A DNA stretch of 64,000 bases, from contig NC_089274.1 in the NCBI RefSeq assembly GCF_963678975.1, forward strand, positions 26,139,053-26,203,052. The letters run 5' to 3'. This stretch comes from Dysidea avara. Taxonomy: Eukaryota > Porifera > Demospongiae > Dictyoceratida > Dysideidae. Both the position numbers and the translations under genes were made by a program. A model generated the notes under the pieces. The model made no database searches. It saw only the letters and a list, made by a program, of their open reading frames with translations, and was not told the origin of the DNA. Positions 1 to 9,834 of this stretch are shown in pieces. Numbering within the stretch: the stretch's first letter is position 1; every line of letters starts with the position of its first letter.

Positions 1-57
1 TAAAAGTATATTATTTTAACGTTAATTTGATGTGATAATATCAAACTCTCTCTGCAG

Positions 58-3000
58 TGTTCATCACCGTATAGCATTACATTTCCAAAAGAATATCAAC
101 TTCCTCAATCTAAAAAGTATTACGTATTGATTGGAATTCCAGACAAGGCACCTGAAAACATCCCAGTTGAAGTCATTGGAGCCAATGAACTCTTTGTAAA
201 GAAATCACCAAGTACGTTAGTAAATAATAAAAAATAAGTATGCAGATAGTCAAATTTTATTTATCATGACAGTGGCATACAAAATAATAATACAGCCATA
301 TCAATAGGTAAGACACATATATGACTGGTTTTGAGAGTCAAGGGTAGCATGACTGTTTTATTAGAATCACTGACTGCTATCTCGATCTTTTTCTACTGAT
401 ATATTTGTAATTACCTCAATGGTGTGTTCCTTAGTATACCTACATTTCCTTTCTGTCTGCAGAGCTTGATTATCCTTATAAGGTGCATGCAAGTGTTCAA
501 GATGATTGTAATGAGAAGATAGCAGAGTTCTCTTTGGATCTACTATCTCCAGTTGATTATGTGTTTAGGAAGTTGTCATTAGAAAGCTGTGGTAAGCTTA
601 CAGCATGAGGTTAATTAGACACAATTGCACTCTGCTGTGTGTTAAATTGTTTTGCATGCATTTTCTGATGAAAACTTTATCTACTGAAAGATTCAGTTGA
701 CAAAGCACTTGAGGAGAAGATGTCTAGTGCTGTACTAGCAATGTCATTATCATACTATCTTGTGATGGAGGAACAAGTTGGAAAGAACACCAAAATGGAT
801 GAGATATTGTCATCACTTCTCAGATGTTCTAGTTCTGGAAAAGCAATATACAAAACTGCTCTACGGTCACTTCAAGGTGAGCATATTTACCACCTGAGCA
901 ATATGCAGTGAAATAGCAATTTGCTAACAGGAGCTAACAATGGAAGACAGATCAAGGAATTTTGCGAGCGTAACCATTTAAACCTGCTATTACAGGTGAG
1001 TACTATAGTTCTATGTATAGACTATTAATGAATTTAGCTTCAAGACATTAAATGAGTATTATAGTTAACATAAAGTTATCTATTATCTTATTCTTTTATG
1101 ATAATTGTGATCATTTCAAATGTGGTGGTGGCTGTGAATGTCAAAAAATCGGGGAGGAAAACTTTGGGGATGAAAGATACGCAATGGAGTTTAAAGCATC
1201 TCAGAGTTCAGTAGTTCTAAGATAGTACTGTAAACTATTTTCATTGTATACATTTAAATTATGGTTAAAAGTAATATAGAGTGCACTATTAGAGTATCCT
1301 GATCTTTTGTTACAAGAATTGACTAATAAAAGTGTGTGTTGTGTGTGTGTGTGTGTGTGTGCATGTGTGTGTATGGGGGGAAGCAGTCTTTGTTCTGTAA
1401 TTTAACAATGTGCATAATGTGCTATAATAATGATTAAGAATTTAATCTACTCATTAAAGTATGCTGATAACCGAGTGTGTCCATTCTAATAGTCTGATTG
1501 CTTTGCATCACCATATGCATACGTGGATTTAATCAGCTATAGAAAATGTTTATAATTCTGTAAGCATTTCGCACACCCTGTACTACTGCACAATTGGTAA
1601 TAAATTCAGAACAAGCGATCACTAATATACATGCTTTGTACATATACACACTTACCTACTAATGCATATCTTGGCCAGCCGTTATCATTTTTTTGTTACT
1701 GGAGTTGGGAGATAATTGACCAATGCGATGAATAGCCCTTTACAGTGGTCCCTCTATTATCTGAACTCATTGGTCTTGAGTGCATTCAGATAATCGGAAA
1801 GTAGAAGCCCATTCAATTACTCTAATAGAACACACATTTTAGAGAAAATACTCTACTAGAACAGTCACCTTCACAGTTCAGATAACAGAAAGTTCAGATA
1901 ACTGATGGCTGGATAACGGAGGGATCACTGTATTTGTTCCACTATTGAATTGTTTATGTCAATATAGCGTAAGCGATCGATTGTCGACCAGCATCCGCTT
2001 ACCTTCGGCGGTGCCCGTACTATACCAGGCGCACTACGATTTATTAGTTTTACAATACCTTTAGTACAAGCATAGTCTCTGCCTGTACTTAAACAACAGT
2101 TTCTACGTGACAAAAAGTAGTGACAAGCGATTTCCTTTCTCTCCATTTGTTTCCATTTTCGACCACGGATATATTAAGTCGACCGCTATACATTTTCCAA
2201 TATCTCAATGTCGACCACCCTGGTTTTCCCCTTTGCCATAGTAATTACATGTACGGAGTTTTACTATTATTCATACTATGGTGTTCTATAAATAGTAAGG
2301 TGTAAGTCCATATATAGTGTTACTAAAAATAGTGTTGTGTTAATATTGTATTCTAGAGTTTTCGGGAGTCAGCTGTTGTGTGAACGCGAAGGAGACCTTC
2401 GCCTTCGTTCAGATGATCTTTCATCGCCAGATTAACGCAGCTACTATGAATTAATTAAGTGTAATAGTCGCTATAACCACTTCCTTTTATTTGAGGCTCC
2501 CCACAGCGTGATTCCCGGCCTTGTTAAGCTTCCTGTATCCCATTTCCATTCAGATTGTCACAACCGCAGCACATGTTGACATTAATTAAGCAGTGTGTTT
2601 TTATTATAATGTTATAAACAATATGTACAACATGTATCAATGGAGTATTCTAACACAAGAGTGTAGGGTAAGCAATACTACATGAGTAGGGTTCCACAGG
2701 CATAACAAACGTACACACCATCACAATTTTCAAGGCAATCGGTGTGGCTCCACACATTGCAATCTTCATTGGTACACCTCAGCCACTCGACTTGTTCTGG
2801 GTCCTCTTCGTGCAGCCCAAAGCAAACAGCACATTCATCCTCTGAAATCTCACGATGCTGAATACCACTTTCAGGACAATTGTCCTCTCGTTGCCGTTTC
2901 GCTGCTCTCTGACTGTGTGATGATGCGTTTTGCCTTTTTGATCCAGAATTGTTTCTTTCGTCCAACCTTCTTTGCTTTTCAGCCTTCTTCTGCTCTCTAT

Positions 3001-6000
3001 CCTGCACTTTGCGCTTCTTTTCTTCATCTCGAAGAACTTTCTTTGCCTCTCTTTCTTTTTTCTTTTTGTCTTTTAAGTCTATTTCTTCTTGCTTCTTACG
3101 GACTTTCTCTTCCAGCATAGCAATAGATTTTGCACTAGTCAAAACCCGGGCACAGCTCTTTGGTTTCGATTTCCTTTGTGTAGGAGTTGGATATACGAGG
3201 AGCTCTGAAAAAGGAGATCTTGCAGTTGTAGAGCTAGTAGCAGTACCCACGGTGCTTGTAGAGCCAGTAGCAGTACCCACGGTGCTTGTAGAGCCAGTAG
3301 ACATACTCACGATGCTTGTAGAGTCAGTAGCAGTACCCACGGTGCTTGTAGAGCCAGTAGCCATACCCACGGTGCTTGTAGAGCCAGTAGCAGTACCCAC
3401 GGTGCTTGTAGAGCCAGTAGCAGTACCCACAGTGCTTGTAGAGCCAGTAGCGATACCCATGGTGCTTGTAGAGCCAGTAGCAGTACCCACGGTCACAACA
3501 TCAGCATCCAAAATCTCTACAGCACCAAAGTAAGCATGTACATACATAATCACACAGAATGCAAAGTTGTACTAACCAGGAGGGAGATGGTCAGGATGAT
3601 ACATCCGCATCCACTGCACATAAGCTGGATCTGTATAGATGTTGTACCCATTCTCAAATCGTCTTTCAAATTTCTTGACCGTCTCTGCCAAAAAGGTGAC
3701 TGGTTTAGCTGGATTAAATGGGCAAACACTTGTAGTGCGGAAGCCCGTAGCAGTACCCACTGTGCTTGTAGAGTCAGTAGCAGTACCCACGGTGCTCGTA
3801 GAGTCAGTAGCAGTACCCACGGTGCTTGTAGAGTCAGTAGCAGTACCCACGGTGCTTGTAGAGTCAGTAGCAGTACCCATGGTGCTTGTAGAGTCAGTAG
3901 CAGTACCCACGGTGCTTGTAGAGCCAGTAGCAGTACCCACGGTCACAACATCAGCATCCAAAATCTCTACAGCACCAAAGTAAACATGTACATATATAAT
4001 CACACAGAATGCAAAGTTGTACTAACCAGGAGGGAGATGGTCAGGATGATACATCCGCATCCACTGCACATAAGCTGGATCTGTATAGATGTTGTACCCA
4101 TTCTCAAATCGTCTTTCAAATTTCTTGACCGTCTCCACCGAAAAGGTGACTGGTTTAGCCGGACTCTTACTGATAGTAGACTCGTCTGTTTCTTTCTGCT
4201 TGGGAAATTTGCTCAAGATTGCATCTGGGTTAAATGGGCAAACACCAGTGGTGCGGAAACCTGATGAAATGTTATTAATGGTCATACTCTTGGACCATGC
4301 TTCTGAAAACAAAGACGAAAAGTGAAACTTAGTAATGACCCGACTAGGATTAGCAAATAAATATCTGCGACACACATCAACCCAATGGGTCTTCAGTGGC
4401 TTAAAACAACTGGTGTCAAGTGGTTGACTGTCGGCAGTGGTGTGGGGAGGAAGACAAAATATTATGACATCTTCCTCAGCAGCTGTTTTGACCAAGTCTA
4501 GAGTGTAATGAGACGAGTGGCCATCGAGTAACAATAATAAAGGTCTACTGGAAACAGCATGCTTCAGAAAATGCTCTGAAACCCACTCTCTAAAAAGCTC
4601 TTGGTCCATCCATCCCGATGGTGACATTCCATAAAGAGTAGCAGGGACCTCTCCTTTAGCTAAGGCACTGTTGAAATGCTTTCCTGAAAACACTACCATT
4701 GGAGGTATGGTTTGCCCTGCAGCGTTGGCACAGGCAAGGATTGTTATTTGAGTCTTAGTTCCTGATGTGCACTGTCTCACCTTCTTTGTGCCTTTGGCTG
4801 CAACAATTCTCGGCAGTTTGTACTCCAAGGGTATGCCAGACTCATCACAATTATAAATCTGAGCTGGTTTGTCTTTCAGGCCGTGCTTAGTTAGTGTTTC
4901 ATCGAGAAGATCAAAGTACGACTCAAAAACTGTACGGTCATCTGGTCACGCACCAAAGGAAAAGAATCACCCTTACGGAGTTTGATTTCTGGCCATCTTT
5001 TACAGAACTTTACCCACCAGCCCTGGGTAACTCCATTTTCCAGTTTAATGCCCTTCTTCTCCACCATAGCATGAACAATACCCAACACCTCCTTTCTGGT
5101 TTTTCCGTACCCCATCTTCGCACAATTCAACAAAAATTCAACCAGCTCCTGTTCTTCCTCTCGGCTCAAGTACGGTTTCGCTCCCATATTGGTGCCATGA
5201 ATAACTCGCCCGGACAACCTGTCTTTCAATGTTGTCGGTGGTATTTTGTAATCTCGTGCTGCCTCATTAACGCCAAGAATGCTAGACTGTACGGCATTCA
5301 ATGCGCGTACCATACCATCATCAGTCCATTGTCGTAGTTTCGATGGCCTTTTACTGGCTGGTTTTTGTACATTATTCAGGCGTCTTTCTCTTCGCTTCTT
5401 CTTCTTCCTCTTACGCGCCATAGCCTTTTTAATACGCGCCAATTCAAGAGCAGTAAATTTACGGATAACTTCAAGTCATTTCTGTGGTCGACTTTGTAAA
5501 CATCTGTGGTCGACATAAGATACCGGTCGACATTCGGTCGCTTACGCTAGTGATATATAGTGGATGATAGTAAGAATGAAGGCAAATGATTAAAATCTAT
5601 TGTATATTCTGTAGGAAGTTAAGAAGGCTCAAGTTGAAGATCTTGATGTTAATAAAGATGATCATGAATATGAAACAGTAACTCATCCATTGACACAAGT
5701 AAGCTCTAACCATCTAAGATCTCGTCCAATCTCCAATCGTCCACATTCTGCTTGTATATACCTTTTGTAATAGACACGTGTGAGGTCAAACTCTGAGTAT
5801 GACTATATATGCTTTGAATTTGATGGGACTCCTCCTCCTTCTCCTTCACAAAGTCATAAGTCACCACCTCCAAGACCACCTCCACCTGATGTAACCTACG
5901 GGAATGTACAAACTTCACCTAATGTGAGTGTGTGTGGTTGTTTTATACTTATGATATGCTGAGCATTTGGTGTACATTTATAGCAATGTATGAACACTAT

Positions 6001-7505
6001 ACAAAGCAAAATGTGTATATACTACTCACTAAGCAAGTTAAATTTGCTGATAGAATTAATGTGAATTCATTCCTTCAAAATGTTGTGTAAATGTGGTGAT
6101 AAGTCTTTTTTGTCACTGTAGGTTACTGAAGAAGATCCTTATATAGCAATGCATCCTCGTCAGGTAAATCATACATTATTAAATGACAGGGCTACATTCA
6201 GTGGCGATTCTAGACCTGACTTATGGGGGGGGGGGGGGGGGGGGGGGCAAGTAGGGCACAGCATGACTATTGCTGTATGGCTGTAGAATTTCAAGGGGTC
6301 TGGGGTAGCAACTCTCAGAGCTGCAGGATTTTTACAATTTGAAGGTTTGAAAACAGCTTAAACTTTATGCTAAAAATAACAATTCAAATCTATACTGCAA
6401 CTTTTCCCCAAGCTTATTTTTCAGCAGGGCTGGGGGGAAGGGAGGGTGGCCCACTGGCCTCCCCTTATAATTGCCTATGGCTACATTAAAGACATCCTTA
6501 CTTTTTTACATTACAACTGTGAAAACGTAAGCGTTTTTACTTGCTGTTAAGAACTGTGAAAGAATATCTGATATGTTGCTTTATGTGTTTCTTTCAGGAA
6601 ACCAACATTGCATTCACAACTGACAGATCTAAGAGTACTAGTGTTCCTGTTAGATCTCCAACAGTTCCTCCCAGAAGACGAAAAGCTAATAGTATAAAAT
6701 TAAGTCAAGCAAGACCAAGATCAATGGATTCACTGTTGCTGGATCAGTCGGTATTGTGACTGTATAGTGTGTACAATATATGCACATGATTTGAATGCAT
6801 AATGATGAATGTCATTGAAGATTCTTCTCAGTAGTATCAGTGTATATATGTATATTACGTGTGTTGATCATGCCTTTGAAAACCGACTGGAGGAGGATGT
6901 TGTCATCAAACAAACTGCTTCAGTACATATTATGTAGTTACTCACTCATCATTCTGTGTCTCATCTTATGGTTCAAGTCTGGCTTGGCTGTTTGTTTACA
7001 GTTTTATTACATTTGTATTGTGTTGATTGCACAATGCACATGGCTGGCTGTACTGTTCATTTTGTTGCATTTGCATTGTATTATTTGCATAGGTTTGTAG
7101 AGTGTGTATGGAAGCTACTCATAGTCTTTTAATACATGATTGTGTCATTTGATAGTGGTGTATATGTTATAGTCATGTATATGTATACACGGATAAACAC
7201 TACTGATAATAAATAATACTTTTCTTGCTAGATTCAGCAGGAAGCCTCCAGTAGTAGTTTATCTGACTCCACAGCATCATCTCCACAACATCTGAGTACC
7301 TCACATAAGTTACTTCAAAAACATCAGAAACCAGAGAGGCCACCAAGACCCAAATCACTTGAAGTAGGATTAGACCGCATAGGAAAACCTCAGGGTAAGC
7401 CTTACAAATGTCATTTTGTCTATTTTAATTGATTTTACAGCACCTAGGAAAAATATATTGAGTAATCTTGTAACTAGACGAAGCAGCAATAAGACCAATG
7501 ACTGA
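58..7505 (+). CDS. Adaptor-like protein, tandem paralog 1 (5' exon outside window)
   Basis: Visible exons: 58-211, 463-591, 691-876, 931-995, 5615-5698, 5774-5923, 6122-6163, 6598-6750, 7232-7394, 7441-7505, giving 396 residues and a TGA stop. Phases are consistent throughout, and the first four match paralogs 2 and 3 exon for exon. The first coding exon (ending in FC in the paralogs) must lie left of the window. The N-terminal part has a beta-rich stretch, then the family signature SPVDYVFRKLSLES and a helical block (ALEEKMSSAVLAMSLSYYLV) ending MDEILSSLL. The tail carries HEYETV, EYDYI, EDPYIAM (a YxxM), VTYGNV, polyproline runs (PPPRPPPPD), RPRSMDSLLL and a basic C-terminus. This looks like a cytoplasmic scaffold for SH2 and SH3 proteins; I see no catalytic motif, signal peptide or membrane segment. 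Function is inferred from architecture only. The 4.6 kb intron between 995 and 5615 holds a transposon. Confidence 0.72.
1339..1371. repeat. (GT)n microsatellite
   Basis: A short GT-rich dinucleotide tract in the intron of adaptor paralog 1 after the exon ending at 995. The rest of 996-1742 shows no gene. Confidence 0.8.
1743..1930. mobile_element. Pogo/Tigger-type MITE
   Basis: A 188-bp element with imperfect terminal inverted repeats: the left end reads CAGTGGTCCCTCTATTATC and the right end is its near complement. TA dinucleotides flank both ends, as expected for Tc1/mariner-superfamily insertion. Internal GTTCAGATAA stretches resemble Tigger MITEs. It sits just left of the larger element at 1967 but has different termini, so that element is not its obvious source. 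Confidence 0.7.
3231..3500. repeat. 30-bp minisatellite, block 1 (coding in transposase tail)
   Basis: About nine head-to-tail copies of a 30-bp unit containing GTAGCAGTACCCACGGTGCT, with point differences. On the minus strand they encode a Thr/Ser/Gly decapeptide repeat upstream of the PHD region. The period is a multiple of three, so copy-number change keeps the frame. Confidence 0.9.
3536..4021. repeat. Internal tandem duplication of transposase 3' exon and minisatellite block 2
   Basis: The sequence from about 3536 to 3700 repeats nearly base for base at about 4000-4160, including the putative splice donor, the short intron and the segment encoding FERRFENGYNIYTDPAY. Between them lie about seven more copies of the 30-bp unit (about 3750-3950). 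In the extra copy the segment between CPFNP and AKPVTF is shortened relative to the downstream copy, so the duplication was accompanied by a deletion. Confidence 0.8.
6199..6479. mobile_element. hAT-like nonautonomous element
   Basis: A 281-bp element in an intron of adaptor paralog 1. It begins CAGTGGCGATTCTA and ends TAATTGCCTATG, imperfect inverted termini of hAT type. Perfect 8-bp target duplications GCTACATT lie at 6191-6198 and 6480-6487. A poly-G run of over 20 bases lies near the left end. No coding capacity. Confidence 0.75.
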
Positions 7506-7657
7506 TGTATTATGGTTGAAATAGAAGGTTCTTGTACCAATTTGCAGATTTTCAGAAACAGTATGCATAACTGACTCTTGCTATTATATTGACCTAAGAA
7601 AAAGAAATTAATTATTTGAATGTCTGGCTAGTTAAATGTCCTGTTAATGTTATTTGC

Positions 7658-8449
7658 ATGGCACAGCTTCACACTTCAGTGGATGCATTTGCAGGTATAA
7701 TTGGTGATGGCATTGGAAGACTTTTACCAACTGAAGAACGTGTAGTTAGAGATGAAATACACATGGTGGTGAACTATTGTGTATATATAGATAAAGCAAA
7801 CTGTTAGCTAGTGGCTATAGTTTGTTCGAAAAATCTACTGAAAATCTTGAGTAAATTGGCCTATACTATTGTTACATATGCCAAGGGTGTTGTCATAATT
7901 TTATGTGTGTGATGGGTACAGCTGGTTGGAGTCTCAGTGCAAGTGCTGCAGATCAATTTGTGGAGTTACTTGATTCTTGGCTGGGCCCTTATTCCCAGGT
8001 TCTCATGAAGCTTATTAGATTTCACATATTCATTAATCTGTGATCAGAAACTAAACAATAAACAAACTGTTCTAACCTGTACTGATGTAGCTACAACATG
8101 CATTAATTCAGTAATTTGGCACCCGGTGTGAACTTTGATTGGACCTAATGTGTCATTATTTCACTAACAGTGAAATAACTCAAAATAGGTTAGATGCATG
8201 GATAATTTCATAGAACTAATTACTATACAAGAACATGCAAATACTACATTTTCAAATAGACCACAGTTACGCACTATATAATTTCACCAAAATTGAATCT
8301 CAAAATGATGCCTATAATGATGCATATAATGTTGAGGACTTAATTCAGTGTCTATTCAGAGTGACAGTCCCTTGCATAATGTCCACCAGGCAATGGCCAA
8401 TGACAAATTTCAACAACAGAAAAAAAAGAAAACCTTACAGGAAAGGTAA
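7658..8449 (+). CDS. Possible three-exon orphan gene, about 95 aa
   Basis: Proposed exons 7658-7778, 7922-7998 and 8360-8449. The frame and phases (1, then 0) join with GT and AG at each junction, and the last exon ends in TAA. The product would start MAQLHTSVDAF, contain LLPTEERVVRDEI and SAADQFVELLDSWLGPYSQ, and end in a lysine-rich QQQKKKKTLQER. An upstream ATG at 7616 is also in frame. I do not recognise the family. It lies 150 bp after the stop of adaptor paralog 1, so it could also be an alternative 3' part of that gene or a fragment. The second donor (GTTCTC) is weak. Low-moderate confidence. Confidence 0.32.
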
Positions 8450-9302
8450 AAACTATTATAAGGAGAATTTGTAATGTCATGTAGTTTATTGTAAATTAGT
8501 GGTTTTGTTAATTTACTATTGCATGGGACTAAGCTATATTATAGCAGTGAATTAGACACAACAATGATGCAGCAACTACACTGAAGTGCTATAGTAGCAC
8601 TTAGAGGTGCTATTTTTTGACTAGCTGGATTTGGTGGCAGTCAAAATTTAGTATTTATAGGTGCTACCACTACACATCAGTTTTAACAGCTAATGGTGGA
8701 CTTTTTAAATGATTATTGTGATCATAATTAGCTTTATGCGCAAATATGGTAATAATGTATATGAAATATCCCACGGTGCTGTCAAATATGTGTATGTATG
8801 GCTTTGTTATAAGCTCCAACAATTAAATGTGGCAACATAGGTACTGAAAATAATTAAATCAGAATCAACAGTGTAATCATTATCTGCACAAATATGGCAA
8901 TAATATAAACTGATAAAATATCCCCAGTGTATATGTGTGACACAGCCAGTATTGTTTGCTTAAGTGTGAATATCCTGAATGACTTATTGTTATATAACTA
9001 TTAAAGACAGCTTCAGCTTATCTAGTACACATCTGTCAATCAATTGCAAATGTGTCACATAGCAATACTTGACTACCATCATAACCAACATACCAAAGTG
9101 CATGCATGATGTTTATTATTGGGCGGACTTTAATAATTGAGACTCCACACATAGTAGGCTCAGCCTGAATGTAGTATGTGTTAAAGTAAATGCAGAGACC
9201 TCACCAAATTCTCAGTGTATTGCAGTTCTTTTTGGTGCCGGCCAGTATAGCTAGCTAGCTAGCTAAGTACCTTCATGTCAGGACTGCCAGCCATGTTGCT
9301 TA

Positions 9303-9586
9303 CACTACTGGACAGTGATCTATGCTATTACCATGAAATTCCCATTATCCTGTGAAATACCCATGAAAGTTTCAGTTGATGAGTTTTTCATGGGTATTGA
9401 AATACCAGGCCCATGAAAACTCACTCGTTCATGGGTTTTTCATTGGTACATTAGTTTGCTCCATGCATTTCATGGGTATTTCATTACCCATGAAAAATAC
9501 CAACTGTAACTTTCATGGATATTTCATGAGGATCAAATTCCATGGTACTGCATGAATAACCGGCATGGATATATTGCCCAGTAGTG
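9303..9586. mobile_element. MITE with CACTACTGG termini and TTA target duplication
   Basis: A 284-bp element between adaptor paralogs 1 and 2. The ends CACTACTGG and CCAGTAGTG are exact inverse complements, flanked by TTA on both sides. The interior contains many direct and inverted copies of CATGGGTATTTCAT. A 3-bp duplication fits either EnSpm/CACTA or PIF/Harbinger origin. From 8450 to 9302 I see no gene or clear repeat. Confidence 0.65.
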
Positions 9587-9732
9587 TTATACTATACCAT
9601 GCCTGGGTCTAGCTAGACCCTTATTTTGCATTCAACAGTGTTTTAGTGTCTGATTCCCTGCGTTTTTTTACAGGCCGGTCACTTTAATATAACAGTATAA
9701 TTACGAAACAAATGTTATGAAACCTTTAACGA

Positions 9733-9740
9733 TCACGTGA
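9733..9740. promoter_or_regulatory. Palindromic E-box TCACGTGA upstream of paralog 2
   Basis: The site is about 95 bp upstream of the paralog 2 start codon. The same octamer lies 129 bp upstream of the paralog 3 start. TCACGTGA is a good site for bHLH-zip factors (USF, MITF/TFE, Max types). A regulatory role is inference. Confidence 0.4.
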
Positions 9741-9834
9741 TCGACCAGACCACCCAAGGAACAACACTAGCGCGTGTAATCGTACGTAATCGTCACATTG
9801 ATATTCACAGCGAGATTCACAGATCAATCAGAAG

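Larger units (their letters stand above)
2678..5442 (-). pseudogene. Pogo/Tigger-like transposase with PHD finger, frameshifted
   Basis: Reading on the minus strand: 5442 downward encodes a very basic N-terminus, then a psq/CENP-B-like helix-turn-helix (VNEAARDYKIPPTTLKDRL) and a second HTH region. The frame breaks near 4920-4935 and continues in another frame with NCDESGIPLE, then LLLLLDGHSSHYT and SQPLDTSCFKPLK, giving the three acidic positions of the DDE/D core. A putative 60-bp intron follows HLPPG near 4021. After it come decapeptide repeats of the TGSTSTVGTA type, a coiled-coil lysine/glutamate-rich segment and a Cys4-His-Cys3 PHD-like finger (CAVCF, RCTNEDC, HTDC, CYAC) before the stop at 2678. 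The 3' exon boundary and part of the repeat exon are tandemly duplicated (3536-4021). Catalytic residues survive but the frameshift should prevent a full product. Confidence 0.8.
1967..5547. mobile_element. Pogo/Tigger-like DNA transposon in an intron of adaptor paralog 1
   Basis: The termini are inverted repeats beginning GCGTAAGCGA and extending about 25 bp with few mismatches, flanked on both sides by TA (1965-1966 and 5548-5549). Subterminal copies of GTCGACC occur just inside both ends in opposite orientation. The interior, on the minus strand, encodes a pogo/CENP-B-type transposase with a C-terminal PHD-like finger. TA duplications, the DDE transposase and short TIRs place it in the Tc1/mariner superfamily. 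The stretches 2300-2677 and 5443-5547 are noncoding terminal regions. The copy looks fairly young (intact TIRs, nearly intact ORFs) but is disrupted by a frameshift and an internal duplication. Confidence 0.85.

Noticed and set aside
2949..3533. Plus-strand ORF with Val-Pro-Thr-Val-Leu-Val-Glu repeats
   Set aside because: It is the antisense shadow of the transposase decapeptide repeat and PHD region; the 30-bp period keeps all frames open.
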